DNA of 64,000 bases from Brevundimonas sp. (GTDB lineage Bacteria > Pseudomonadota > Alphaproteobacteria > Caulobacterales > Caulobacteraceae): the NCBI GenBank assembly GCA_027531145.1, contig JAPZRF010000001.1, forward strand, positions 1-64,000, read 5' to 3'. The notes under the pieces were generated by a model. It saw nothing but the letters and a program-made list of their open reading frames with translations, ran no database searches and had not been told where the DNA came from. The position numbers and the translations under genes are program-made. This document shows, piece by piece, positions 27,101 to 35,090 of the stretch. Positions within the stretch are counted from its first letter, which is position 1, and every line of letters starts with the position of its first letter.

Positions 27101-27750
27101 GGTATCTCGGTGCGCGCGGCTCGGAGGTGCTGGAGGAGCTGCCCCTCTATCGCGTCGAGGGCCAGGGCTACATCGCGTACCAGAAGGGCGGGCAGGTCAT
27201 GTACCTGCTGCGCGACCAGATCGGCGAGGCCGCGGTCAACGCCGCCCTGCGCCGCGTCATCGCCGACCACGCCTTCAAGTCGGCCCCCTTCCCCCGCTCG
27301 CTGGATCTCATCGCCGCCCTGCGCGCCGAGGCCCCGGCCGACAAACAGGCGCTGATCACCGACCTGTTCGAGCGCATCACCCTGTACGATGTGAAGGTCG
27401 CGGACGTGGCCGTCACCGACCGCCCCGACGGCCGCTTCGACGTCACCGTCACGGTCGAGGCGCGCAAGCTCTACGCCGACGGCCAGGGCGTCGAGAGCGA
27501 GGCCCCGCTGAACGAGACCTTCGACCTGGGCCTTTTCACCGCCGAGCCCGGCCGCGCCGCCTTCGACGCGGAGGACGTCCTCGTGCTGGAGCGCCGCCCG
27601 ATCCGCAGCGGAACCCAGACCCTGCGCTTCACCACCGCCACCCGCCCCACCCACGTCGGCGTCGACCCGTACAACAAATGGATCGACCGCAACTCGGACG
27701 ACAATGTCCGGGCGGTCGCCGGCACCGGCCCTCTGGGCCGCGCGGGGTGA
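24145..27750 (+). CDS. ABC-2 permease fused to M1-family aminopeptidase domain
   Basis: This 1201-aa protein combines two ABC-2-type membrane halves (N-terminal helices from residue 15 to about 260 and a second set from about 330 to 600) with a periplasmic C-terminal gluzincin domain. The zinc site is H932-E933-L-A-H936 in VTAHELAHQWW, with a Glu about 20 residues downstream (SETLAQ). A beta-domain before it (EVKLVLDLDPHAPRLETRG) is the usual M1 N-terminal saddle. With the upstream ATPase it forms an exporter or membrane complex carrying its own aminopeptidase. Such fusions recur in Proteobacteria and Bacteroidetes, but the substrate is unknown. Ribosome site GGAGGG. Confidence 0.9.
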   Translation: MFGAVAAFEFRYQTRQPVFWVVGILFLLLSFGVVASDQLSIGGVGNVKENSPFALGMSTMVWSLFFMFVTTAFVANVVVRDAETGYGPIIRATRVRKFDYLIGRFTGAMAAAGLCYLTVPLGTFLGTLMPWVDPETLGPNVLWNYVQPLLTLALPNLLLTGALFFAVATVTRSMMWTYVGVVGFLIAYLTLTSLGSRPELEDTVALLEPFGGAAFGLATEYWTATERNTRLVGLEGLLLWNRLLVLGVALASLVAGFVLFRFETRGAKLRKAEKLKAVAAAAAGAPTVTGPLPAPRFNGTTARVQLIARTRFEMGQVFKSPAFFVLLALGLFNSVASLLFAGSLYGAETWLVTRLVVQTLQSAFTFVPLIVAIYYAGELVWRERERRTHEIVDATAVPDWAFVLPKTLAISLVLLALLLTSVVAGIATQAFRGVTDFELDNYLLWYVLPETISAVHLAVLAVFIQALVPHKFIGWGVMLIYLISRVVASNLGFDHPLYNYGAGIDVPLSDMNGMGRFWIGRTWLDAYWSAFAVILVIVAYALWRRGTETRLLPRLRRAPARLKGPAGLTAGVAAAAFVAMGAFIFVNTNVWNEYRNGRDAERWSADYEKALLAYETVPQPNITEVKLVLDLDPHAPRLETRGQYVLENRTDTPMTEVHLRFDRGVRVIDVALDGSSPGRTYDRFNYRILTLDRPLAPGERRTLSFVTEVAQRGFRTSGNLTQIVDNGTFIDNFTFAPSLGMNRGGLLQDRAVRRRNGLPEEVRMARLEDTSAQSRNYVNNVDWVRSDITVTTVAGQTPVAPGYKVSDVTRGNRRTARFVSEAPILHFFSVQSADYEIARRMHRGVELVVYYDRRHAWNVERMLTALATGLDYYQANFSPYQFRQARILEFPAYAGFAQAFANTMPYSESIGFISRLDESGERIDFVTFVTAHELAHQWWAHQVVGADMQGSLVLSETLAQYSALMVMEQIYGPDQIRRFLKFELDRYLGARGSEVLEELPLYRVEGQGYIAYQKGGQVMYLLRDQIGEAAVNAALRRVIADHAFKSAPFPRSLDLIAALRAEAPADKQALITDLFERITLYDVKVADVAVTDRPDGRFDVTVTVEARKLYADGQGVESEAPLNETFDLGLFTAEPGRAAFDAEDVLVLERRPIRSGTQTLRFTTATRPTHVGVDPYNKWIDRNSDDNVRAVAGTGPLGRAG

Positions 27751-27817
27751 CCAGGGTCTGAGCCCCCGGCCGGCGCCCGCGCCGCCGGGGGTGACGGGGG
27801 GATCACGTCCCCAGGCC

Positions 27818-27885
27818 CCTCTCCTCCCCCGCTGGCGGGGGAGGGGGACCGCGAAGCGGTGGAAGGGGCGGCCGTCTCCACCTGG
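27818..27885. repeat. GC-rich palindromic intergenic repeat (family copy)
   Basis: The sequence CTCCTCCCCCGCTGGCGGGG, then ACCGCGAAGCGGT and GGAAGGGGC repeats the modular stem pattern found at 22978-23035 and 63540-63590 (there inverted). Confidence 0.6.
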
Positions 27886-27928
27886 TCGAAGCCCATCGCG
27901 TCCGCTACCTTAGGTGGACGGAGGCGGG

Positions 27929-28834
27929 ATGGCGGATCCATCCAAGATTGGCACCGACTGGACCGACGAGGAGCTGGACCTCATCGTCGCGGACCACTTC
28001 GCCATGCTGGCGGCCGAGCACGCAGGGGAGCCCTACGTCAAGGCGCGCCATGCTCAGGAGCTGATGGCGGAGATCGGGCGGACGCACCGCTCGGTTGAGT
28101 TCAAGCACATGAACGTCTCCGCGGTTCTGTCGGAACTCGGGCTGCCGACGATCCGCGGCTACAGGCCCAAGGCCAACTATCAGGCCGCTCTCTTCCCCGC
28201 GATCGATCGGTATCTGTCAGCCCATCCAGACGCGTGGGACATCGGCCAAGCACGGCTTGTAGAGGCTTGGCGACGAGATGGAACACAGACCGAACGTGCG
28301 AGCTCCTTAGGCCCCGGCTGGTCTGACGAAGGTAAGGCCTTTGCGCCGGCCCCGCTCTTGGTCGCTGAAGCGCCGCTCGTTGGGTCCAACCGCTCTCGGC
28401 CTCAAGGCCTTCAACGGCTCGTCCGGAAGTTTGACCCGGCCGCGCGCGACGCGCGCAATCGCATACTCGGTCGGCTCGGGGAACAGCACGTTCTGCATCA
28501 CGAGATCGCCATCCTGATCGCCGCTGACCGGATGGACCTCGCGAAGAAGGTCGAGTGGACCGCCGACGTTCACGGCGATGGCACCGGCTACGACATCCGC
28601 AGTTTCGACCCGTCCGGTGCCGAGCGCCTGATCGAGGTGAAGTCAACGCGCGGAGGTCCGACAACGGACTTCTACCTCACGCGGACCGAGCGGGAGGTCT
28701 CGGAGGAACGCCCGGACGCGTGGCGCCTCTATCGGCTGCACAGCCTGCCGGCCAGCCCGAGCGTCTTTGTCGTGCCACCCCCACTGGAACGCCACGTCAC
28801 GCTGACGCCGGAGGCTTGGAGAGCTCGCTTCTGA
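27929..28834 (+). CDS. DUF3883 (nuclease-fold) domain protein
   Basis: The 301-aa protein has an N-terminal region (about 1-95, WTDEELDLIVADHFAMLAAEHAGEPYVKA) resembling helical segments of uncharacterised regulatory or HNH-associated proteins. Its C-terminal DUF3883 domain (about 185-285) reads GYDIRSFDPSGAERLIEVKST, with a D...E-x-K arrangement like PD-(D/E)xK nucleases. DUF3883 occurs in restriction and other anti-phage genes and also in housekeeping contexts. Base composition in 28200-28550 is less GC-rich than neighbours. It is a single gene behind GGAGGCGGG; the 3' end overlaps the opposite-strand small gene by 38 bp. Confidence 0.75.
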   Translation: MADPSKIGTDWTDEELDLIVADHFAMLAAEHAGEPYVKARHAQELMAEIGRTHRSVEFKHMNVSAVLSELGLPTIRGYRPKANYQAALFPAIDRYLSAHPDAWDIGQARLVEAWRRDGTQTERASSLGPGWSDEGKAFAPAPLLVAEAPLVGSNRSRPQGLQRLVRKFDPAARDARNRILGRLGEQHVLHHEIAILIAADRMDLAKKVEWTADVHGDGTGYDIRSFDPSGAERLIEVKSTRGGPTTDFYLTRTEREVSEERPDAWRLYRLHSLPASPSVFVVPPPLERHVTLTPEAWRARF

Positions 28835-29024
28835 TCGGCAGGGGCTCAAACCTGATCAGGTCGTACTTTTCCGCGAACCACGCCACGAACTCGGCGGGGC
28901 TTTCTCCATAGCCCCAGAACTTCGTCAGTTCGGCGGCGTCGAGCCCCGCATCGACGACGCCGATGCACCAGTCGCGCCGCATCAGGCGATCGACCTCCGT
29001 CACCCAAGTCTGGCGATCCATCAT
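28797..29024 (-). CDS. small hypothetical protein (75 aa)
   Basis: The ATG at 29024 (followed by a second ATG) lies behind GGGAGGC. It encodes a 75-residue soluble protein, MMDRQTWVTEVDRLMRRDW, then GLDAAELTKFWGYGESPAEFVAWFAEKYDL. The C-terminal half looks helical, and the composition is that of a genuine protein. The family is not recognised. It overlaps the DUF3883 gene tail-to-tail by 38 bp. Confidence 0.65.
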   Translation of the reverse strand: MMDRQTWVTEVDRLMRRDWCIGVVDAGLDAAELTKFWGYGESPAEFVAWFAEKYDLIRFEPLPIRSELSKPPASA

Positions 29025-29143
29025 CGGCCCTGCCTCCCTCGACGCGGACAGGATCACCCTCTCGGGAACAGTTTGGCAACGCCCCACCTTGCCCCCGCCC
29101 CTCCGCCACGGCATGAGGCGCCGTTCCTGAACGGAGACTTCCC

Positions 29144-29989
29144 GTGGACCGACTGACGTCGCTGGTCATCTCGCCGCGCACCGAGCGCGTCATCCTCGCG
29201 CTGATCGTGCTCAACGCCGTGATCCTCGGGCTGGAAACCAGCCCGTGGGTGATGGCGCGGGCCGGGGGGCTGCTGACAGCGCTCGACACCCTGCTGCTGG
29301 CGGTCTTTGTCGTGGAGATCGTGGCGCGGGTGATCGTGCACCGGGCGGCCTTCTTCCGCGATCCGTGGAGCCTGTTTGACCTGGCCGTGGTGGCGGTGGC
29401 GCTGGTGCCGTCGGCGGGGGCGTTTTCCGTGCTGCGGGCGCTGCGCATCCTGCGGGTGCTGCGGGTCATCACCCTGGTGCCGTCGCTGCGGCGGGTGGTG
29501 GGGGCGCTGATCACCGCCCTGCCGGGGATGGGCTCGATCGTGCTGCTGCTGGGGCTGATCTTCTATGTGGCCTCGGTGATGGCCACCAAGCTGTTCGGGG
29601 CCAGCTTCCCCGTCTGGTTCGGCTCGATCCCGGCCTCGGCCTACACCCTGTTCCAGGTGATGACGCTGGAGAGCTGGTCGATGGGCATCGTGCGGCCGGT
29701 GATGGAGGTGTACGGCTGGGCCTGGGCCTTCTTCGTGCCCTTCATCCTGTGCACCACCTTCACCATGCTGAACCTGTTCATCGGCATCGTCGTCAACGCC
29801 ATGCAGAGCGGGCACGAGGAGGAGGCGAAGGCCGAGCGCGAGGCGCTGGCCGCCGAGCTGGACGCCGCCGATGTCGAGCGCCGCCGCATCCACGCCGAGG
29901 AGACCGCCGACCTGGCCGCCCTGCGCGAGGAGATCGCCGCCCTGCGCGCCGAGATCGCCGGGCTGGCGACGGGGCTGAGGGGGCGCTGA
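29144..29989 (+). CDS. bacterial voltage-gated sodium channel (NaChBac/NavMs type)
   Basis: The 281-aa protein is a single six-helix channel subunit. S1-S3 are followed by an S4 voltage sensor with Arg every third residue (RALRILRVLRVITLVPSLRR). The pore loop has selectivity filter T174-L-E-S-W-S-M180, the sodium-selective TLESW motif that is identical in this core to the Magnetococcus NavMs filter. S6 ends with NLFIGIVVNAM, and a C-terminal coiled coil (about 225-278) promotes tetramerisation. It stands alone in the membrane-protein context. Its role in the cell (pH or motility sodium flux) is unproven in most bacteria. Confidence 0.93.
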   Translation: MDRLTSLVISPRTERVILALIVLNAVILGLETSPWVMARAGGLLTALDTLLLAVFVVEIVARVIVHRAAFFRDPWSLFDLAVVAVALVPSAGAFSVLRALRILRVLRVITLVPSLRRVVGALITALPGMGSIVLLLGLIFYVASVMATKLFGASFPVWFGSIPASAYTLFQVMTLESWSMGIVRPVMEVYGWAWAFFVPFILCTTFTMLNLFIGIVVNAMQSGHEEEAKAEREALAAELDAADVERRRIHAEETADLAALREEIAALRAEIAGLATGLRGR

Positions 29990-29995
29990 GCGCCT

Positions 29996-30175
29996 CTCCT
30001 CCCGCGCGCGGGAGGAGGCGAAAGGCGTCTGTTCAGTCCTCCCCCACAGGGGGAGGTGGATCGCCGGCGTCGCCGGCGAGACGGAGGGGGGGCTGGGCGC
30101 CGCCGTCGTGGATCGTCCCCCTCCACCGTCCTGCGGACGGTCCCCCTCCCCCTGCGGGGGAGGAATCAGGGCGCG
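29996..30175. repeat. cluster of GC-rich palindromic intergenic repeats
   Basis: The gap between the channel gene and the TlpA-like gene is filled by three stem-loop modules: TCCTCCCGCGCGCGGGAGGA (30000-30020), CTCCCCCACAGGGGGAG with a GCCGGCGTCGCCGGC stem (30038-30080), and ACCGTCCTGCGGACGGT plus CCCCCTGCGGGGGAGG (30125-30165). They belong to the same family as 22978, 27818 and 63540. Confidence 0.65.
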
Positions 30176-30192
30176 CGACGTCGGCCGGCCGC

Positions 30193-30822
30193 CTACCCCT
30201 CTTCCGCCAGCAGGGCCTCGACCAGGGCGCGGGCCTCGGGGCCGGCCCAGTCGGCCTCGCCGGAGAAGGCGGCGCGGACGCGGCCCTGGCGGTCGATCAG
30301 GATGGTCTGGGGCATCTTGCCCGGATCGACGAACAGGAAGGGCAGCTGGAAGGCGGGATCCGAATACATCGGCAGGGGCGCGTGCACGTCGATGAAGCTC
30401 CTGGCGTCCGCGATGGCGTCCGCGCCGGTGTCGACATTGATCGGCAGCACGACGAGGCGGTCGTCGCCTGCATAGGCCTCGGCCAGACGCTGCAGCGTCG
30501 GCATCTCGGTGCGGCACGGGGCGCACCACATGGCCCACAGATTGACCACCAGAACCTTGCCGCGGAAGTCGGCCAGCCGGACCTCGGCGCCCTCGCGGTC
30601 ATAGAGGACATGATCCGGCGCGATCGGGGTGTCGGCCGGCGCCTCGAGCCGCGCCAGGGGGCCGACGGCGAAGCGGGCCAGTTCACTTTGCGGGGCCGGG
30701 CCGTCATCGGCTTTGAAAGGGCCGCTCCTTGTCGCGTATAGGGTCGCCAGCGCGCCGCCGCCGACCAGCACCAGCGCGCCGAGCCCCGCCACCGCCCAGC
30801 CGAATTTGCCCGAGACCGCCAT
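30193..30822 (-). CDS. TlpA-family thiol:disulfide oxidoreductase
   Basis: The 209-aa protein has an N-terminal membrane anchor ([21 protein letters not shown]) and a periplasmic thioredoxin-fold domain with redox site W-C-A-P-C ([15 protein letters not shown]). The cis-Pro region is [16 protein letters not shown]. TlpA/ResA-like proteins reduce specific periplasmic disulfides, for example in cytochrome maturation. The start codon (30820-30822) overlaps the argH start codon on the other strand by two bases, so each gene's leader lies inside the other's coding sequence. Confidence 0.88.
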   Translation of the reverse strand: MAVSGKFGWAVAGLGALVLVGGGALATLYATRSGPFKADDGPAPQSELARFAVGPLARLEAPADTPIAPDHVLYDREGAEVRLADFRGKVLVVNLWAMWCAPCRTEMPTLQRLAEAYAGDDRLVVLPINVDTGADAIADARSFIDVHAPLPMYSDPAFQLPFLFVDPGKMPQTILIDRQGRVRAAFSGEADWAGPEARALVEALLAEEG

Positions 30823-32257
30823 GACTTCTGATTCCAACGCGCCTGCCGCCGCCGGGGAGCCCGAGGGCGCGACCGGCGCGGGCCAGACACTATGGGGCGG
30901 GCGCTTCAACGCCAAGCCCGCCGAGATCATGCAGGCCATCAATGTCTCGATCGGGGTGGACCGGCGTCTTTGGGCGCAGGACCTGCAGGGTTCGCGGGCC
31001 CATTGCCGCATGCTGGTGGCGAAAGGCATCCTGACCGCCGACGACGGGGCCGCCATCCTCGACGGGCTGGACCGGATCGAGGGCGAGATCCGCGACGGGA
31101 GCTTCCCGTTCCGGGCCGAGTACGAGGATATCCACATGAATGTGGAGGCCCGGCTGGCCGAGCTGATCGGGGTGCCGTCGGGCCGGCTGCACACGGCGCG
31201 CAGCCGCAACGACCAGGTGGCCACCGACTTCCGCCTGTGGGTGCGCGACGCCTGCGACCGCACGCTGGACCGGCTCAAGGGGCTGCAGGGGGCGCTGCTG
31301 GACCGGGCGGAGCAGCATGCGGCGGACCTGATGCCGGGCTTTACGCATCTGCAGCCGGCCCAGCCGGTGACCTTCGGCCACCATCTGATGGCCTATGTGG
31401 AGATGTTCGGGCGCGATCACGGCCGCTTCGCAGACGCCCGGGCGCGGCTGAACGAGAGCCCGCTGGGGGCCGCGGCCCTGGCCGGCTCGCCCTTCCCCAT
31501 CGACCGGCACATGACGGCGGCCGAGCTGGGCTTTGACCGGCCGATGGCCAATTCGCTGGACGCGGTGTCGGACCGGGACTTCGCCCTGGAGACCCTGGCG
31601 GCGGCCTCGATCTGCGCCGGCCACCTGTCCCGGCTGGCCGAGGAGATCGTCATCTGGATGACGCCGCAGTTCGGCTTCGTCACCCTGCCGGACCATCTGA
31701 CCACCGGCTCCTCGATCATGCCGCAGAAGCGCAACCCGGACGCGGCCGAGCTGGTGCGGGCCAAGACCGGGCGCATCACCGGGGCGCTGGTGGCCCTGAC
31801 CACGGTGATGAAGGGGCTGCCGCTGGCCTATTCCAAGGACATGCAGGAGGACAAGCCGCCGGTGTTCGAGGCCTTCGACGCGCTGGATCTGGCGCTGGAC
31901 GCCATGACGGCCATGGTCGCGGCCCTGCAGCCGAACGTCGAGCGCATGGCCGCGGCGGCGGGCTCGGGCTATTCCACCGCCACCGATCTGGCCGACTGGC
32001 TGGCGCGCGAGCTGAACCTGCCGTTCCGCCAGGCGCACCATGTGACCGGGGCGGCGGTGAAGCGGGCCGAGGCGCTGGGCGTGGATCTGGCGCAACTGCC
32101 GCTGGCGGAACTGACGGCGCTGGAGCCGCGCGTCACCGAGGCGGTTTACAAGGTGCTGTCCCCTGGGGCTTCGTGCGCCAGTCGCCTGAGTTACGGGGGG
32201 ACCGCGCCGGACGGGGTCCGGGCGCGCATCGCGGAATGGAGGGTGCGTCTGTCATGA
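30821..32257 (+). CDS. argH: argininosuccinate lyase
   Basis: The 478-aa cytoplasmic enzyme splits argininosuccinate to arginine and fumarate, the last step of arginine synthesis. The superfamily signature [16 protein letters not shown] is intact, as are LWGGRF at the N-terminus, [13 protein letters not shown] and the catalytic His in [15 protein letters not shown] 30821 precedes LWGGRF by about 22 residues and is the only suitable ATG. The stop overlaps the start of the small lipoprotein gene (ATGA), and lysA follows, so argH-lptM-lysA form an amino-acid operon. Confidence 0.96.
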   Translation: MTSDSNAPAAAGEPEGATGAGQTLWGGRFNAKPAEIMQAINVSIGVDRRLWAQDLQGSRAHCRMLVAKGILTADDGAAILDGLDRIEGEIRDGSFPFRAEYEDIHMNVEARLAELIGVPSGRLHTARSRNDQVATDFRLWVRDACDRTLDRLKGLQGALLDRAEQHAADLMPGFTHLQPAQPVTFGHHLMAYVEMFGRDHGRFADARARLNESPLGAAALAGSPFPIDRHMTAAELGFDRPMANSLDAVSDRDFALETLAAASICAGHLSRLAEEIVIWMTPQFGFVTLPDHLTTGSSIMPQKRNPDAAELVRAKTGRITGALVALTTVMKGLPLAYSKDMQEDKPPVFEAFDALDLALDAMTAMVAALQPNVERMAAAAGSGYSTATDLADWLARELNLPFRQAHHVTGAAVKRAEALGVDLAQLPLAELTALEPRVTEAVYKVLSPGASCASRLSYGGTAPDGVRARIAEWRVRLS

Positions 32258-32448
32258 CCACACGCAAGGGCGTTCTTCTAATCCTGGCCGCTGCGGCGGC
32301 CCTGGCCGGCTGCGGCCGCATGGGCGATCTGGCCGAGCCGGGCCCGGTCGAGCCGGGCACTGTCAACCGCCCCTCCAGCCAGCAGCCGATCGACGGCGGC
32401 CCGGCCAATCCCTTCGGCGGCAGCGCCGCCGGCCGGGAGCCGCAGTAG
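32254..32448 (+). CDS. lptM: LptM-like (YifL family) small lipoprotein
   Basis: The 64-aa protein consists of a lipoprotein signal ([18 protein letters not shown]), the short conserved stretch [13 protein letters not shown] and a Pro/Gly/Ser-rich tail. The Gly-Cys-Gly-x-x-Gly-x-Leu pattern and the position before a diaminopimelate-pathway gene are those of LptM/YifL, which in enterobacteria assists assembly of the LPS translocon LptD. The start overlaps argH by 4 nt and lysA begins 3 bp after the stop, so all three are coupled. Confidence 0.8.
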   Translation: MTTRKGVLLILAAAAALAGCGRMGDLAEPGPVEPGTVNRPSSQQPIDGGPANPFGGSAAGREPQ

Positions 32449-32451
32449 GCC

Positions 32452-33759
32452 TTGGACCACTTCGATTGCCGCGACGGCGTCCTGCACGCCGAGGACGTCT
32501 CGCTCGAGACCGTGGCGGCCGAGGTCGGCACCCCGGCCTATGTCTATTCCACCGCCACCCTGACGCGGCACTACCGGGTGCTGGCCGAGGCGGTCGCGGC
32601 CTGGCCGGACGCCCTGCGCCGGCCGCTGATCGCCTTCGCGGTCAAGGCCAACGGCAATCTGGCGGTGCTGGCCACCCTGGCCCGGCTGGGGGCCGGGGCC
32701 GACACCGTGTCCGAGGGCGAGATCCGCCGCGCCCTTGCCGCCGGGATCCCCGCCGACCGCATCATCTTCTCCGGCGTGGGCAAGACCGACGCCGAGCTGG
32801 CCTTCGCCGTCGCCGCCAGGGTGCGCCAGATCAATGTCGAGAGCCGGCCTGAGCTGGACCGGCTGGCGGCGGTGGCGGCCGGGCTGGACCGGACGGTCGA
32901 GGTGGCGCTGCGGGTCAATCCGCGCGTCGGCGCCGGCGGTCACGCCAAGATCACCACCGGCGGCGCGGCCGACAAGTTCGGCGTGGCCCCGGAGGAGGCG
33001 CTGGCCCTCTACGCCGAGGCGGCCGCCGCGTCGCACCTTCAGCCGGTGGGGCTGGCCTGCCACATCGGCAGCCAGATCACCGATCTGGAGCCCCTGCGCG
33101 CCGCCTTCGGGGTGCTGCGCGAGATGACCCTGACCCTGCGCGGCCAGGGTCTGGCCGTGACCCGGCTGGACCTCGGCGGCGGGCTGGGCGTGCCCTATGT
33201 CGGCGGTGCCGCCACCGCCTCGCCGGCCGACTACGCCGCCATGGCCGCGGCGGTCATGGACGGGCTGGAGGTCGATATCGTGCTGGAGCCCGGCCGGCTG
33301 CTGGCGGCCAACGCCGGGGTGCTGCTGACCCGGGTGGTGCACGTCAATGTGCGGCCCGACGGGCGGCGCTTCCTCGTGCTGGACGCCGGCATGAACGACC
33401 TGATGCGCCCGGCCCTGTACGACGCCTTCCACGACCTCAAGCCCGTGCGCGCCACGCCGGGTGAGGCGACGCCGCACGACGTGGTCGGGCCGGTGTGCGA
33501 GACCGGCGACACCTTCGCCCGCGACCGTCCCCTGCCGCCGGTCCAGGCCGGCGACCTGATGGTCTTCACCGGGGCCGGGGCCTACGGCGCCAGCATGGCC
33601 AATGAGTACAACAGCCGCCGGCTGGTCCCCGAGGTGCTGGTCGACGGCGACCGCCATGCCCTGGTCCGCGCCCGCCCCGACTGGGACGAGATGCTGGCCC
33701 GCGACCGCGTGCCGGAGTGGCTGCGGCAGGGTGATGCCCCCCTCAGCGCGCCGCGCTGA
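32452..33759 (+). CDS. lysA: diaminopimelate decarboxylase
   Basis: The 435-aa PLP enzyme makes lysine from meso-diaminopimelate. The Schiff-base Lys is in IAFAVKANGNLAVL. The barrel motifs CHIGSQITD and LDLGGGLGVPY, and the beta-domain CETGD (VGPVCETGDTFARDR) that supplies a Cys and Asp from the partner subunit, are all present. Translation appears to start at TTG (32452), three bases after the lptM stop; no ATG is available before the conserved region. The 3' end overlaps the convergent dehydrogenase gene by 17 bp. Confidence 0.95.
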   Translation: MDHFDCRDGVLHAEDVSLETVAAEVGTPAYVYSTATLTRHYRVLAEAVAAWPDALRRPLIAFAVKANGNLAVLATLARLGAGADTVSEGEIRRALAAGIPADRIIFSGVGKTDAELAFAVAARVRQINVESRPELDRLAAVAAGLDRTVEVALRVNPRVGAGGHAKITTGGAADKFGVAPEEALALYAEAAAASHLQPVGLACHIGSQITDLEPLRAAFGVLREMTLTLRGQGLAVTRLDLGGGLGVPYVGGAATASPADYAAMAAAVMDGLEVDIVLEPGRLLAANAGVLLTRVVHVNVRPDGRRFLVLDAGMNDLMRPALYDAFHDLKPVRATPGEATPHDVVGPVCETGDTFARDRPLPPVQAGDLMVFTGAGAYGASMANEYNSRRLVPEVLVDGDRHALVRARPDWDEMLARDRVPEWLRQGDAPLSAPR

Positions 33760-35068
33760 CCCGCCAGACCGCGTCGCCGACGTCGTCGGCGACGAGAAGG
33801 CCGCCCCGGGAGTCGACGATGACGCCGACGGGGCGGCCCCGCGCCTCACCGTCGGGGCCGAGGAAGCCGGTCAGGACGTCGCGCGGCGGCCCGGCCGGGC
33901 GGCCGTCGGCAAAGGGCACGAAGATGACCTTGTAGCCGCTGGGCGGGCTGCGGTTCCACGAGCCGTGCTGGCCCACGAACACCCCGTCGGCGAGGTCGGG
34001 GCCCAGCCGCGCGCCGCGGGTGAACACCAGCCCCAGCGAGGCCGTATGGGCTCCCAGCGCATAGTCCGGCGTGCGCGACCGGGCCACTGCCGCGGGGTTC
34101 GCCGGCCGCACCCGCGTATCGACCGTCCGGCCCCAGTAGCTCCACGGCCAGCCGAAGAACTCGCCGCGCCGCACCGAGGTCATGTAGTCGGGCGGCAGGT
34201 CGTTGCCGAGCTCGTCACGCTCGTTGACCGCGGTCCACAGCTCGCCCGTCACCGGGTTCCAGTCCATCCCGACCGGATTGCGCAGGCCCGAGGCATAGAC
34301 CGCGACCGCGCCGGTCGCCGGGTCGATCTCGAGGATGGCGGCGCGGTTGACCTCTTCCTCCAGACCGAACTCGGCGATGTTCGAGTTGGAGCCGACGCCG
34401 ACATAGAGGCGCGTCCCGTCCGGGCTGGCCACCAGGCTCTTGGTCCAGTGGTGATTGCGCCCGGCGGGCAAGTCCGCGACCTTTTCCGGCCGGGCGGTGA
34501 GGCGCGTCTGGCCAGGGGCATAGGGCGCGACCACCAGGGCGTCGGCGTTGGCGATGTAAAGCCGCTCGCCGACCAGGGCGATGCCGAACGGCGAGGTCAG
34601 GTCGTCGGCGAACAGGTGGCGCTGCTCGGCGACCCCGTCCCCGTCGGCGTCGCGCAGCAGGGTGATGCGGTCGGGGCTGGGCGTTCCGGCCCCGGCCCGG
34701 GCCATGATCCAGCGCGCCACCCGGTCGCGTAGCCCGCCCCCGCCGCCGCCCTCGCGCGCCGGGGCGTTGCTCTCGGCCACAAGCACATCGCCGTTGGGCA
34801 GGACGTAGAGCCAGCGCGGATGCTCCAGCCCCAGGGCAAAGGCCTGCACCTGCAGCCCCGCCGCCGGGGTCGGCACCTGGCCCTCGGCCCAGCCGCGCGC
34901 CGGGGCGATCCTGACCAGCGGCAGCAGGCGGGAGCTCGGTACCGGCAGGGCCGGCGACGGGCCGAAGCGCTCAGCCTCAGGGGCCAGCGGTCCGCCGGAA
35001 CAGGAGGACAGGCCCGCCGCGGCGAGCCCCAAGACAACGGCGACAGCGGCGGCGCACAGGCGGGTCAT
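33743..35068 (-). CDS. PQQ-dependent sugar/sorbosone dehydrogenase-like lipoprotein
   Basis: The 441-aa precursor has a lipoprotein signal (TRLCAAAVAVVLGLAAAGLSSC) and a six-bladed beta-propeller typical of the L-sorbosone/glucose dehydrogenase family. Visible blocks are LEHPRWLYVLPNGDVLVAE, GNHHWTKSLVASPDG-like (here GRNHHWTKSL), YASGLRNPVGMDWNPVTGELW and FVGQHGSWNRSPPSGYKVIFVPF. The reaction would be oxidation of an aldose or sorbosone with PQQ, but PQQ binding is inferred from the fold only. The ATG at 35068 is preceded by CGGAGGTT. A second, distinct propeller dehydrogenase lies at 62301. Confidence 0.85.
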   Translation of the reverse strand: MTRLCAAAVAVVLGLAAAGLSSCSGGPLAPEAERFGPSPALPVPSSRLLPLVRIAPARGWAEGQVPTPAAGLQVQAFALGLEHPRWLYVLPNGDVLVAESNAPAREGGGGGGLRDRVARWIMARAGAGTPSPDRITLLRDADGDGVAEQRHLFADDLTSPFGIALVGERLYIANADALVVAPYAPGQTRLTARPEKVADLPAGRNHHWTKSLVASPDGTRLYVGVGSNSNIAEFGLEEEVNRAAILEIDPATGAVAVYASGLRNPVGMDWNPVTGELWTAVNERDELGNDLPPDYMTSVRRGEFFGWPWSYWGRTVDTRVRPANPAAVARSRTPDYALGAHTASLGLVFTRGARLGPDLADGVFVGQHGSWNRSPPSGYKVIFVPFADGRPAGPPRDVLTGFLGPDGEARGRPVGVIVDSRGGLLVADDVGDAVWRVSAAR

Positions 35069-35090
35069 GGAACCTCCGGTAGGTCGGGGA

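Noticed and set aside
24589..27654. A 1021-codon open frame on the minus strand opposite the permease/peptidase fusion
   Set aside because: It has no recognisable domain and low-complexity His/Asp/Gly/Arg composition. The plus-strand gene is conserved throughout, including its zinc motif.
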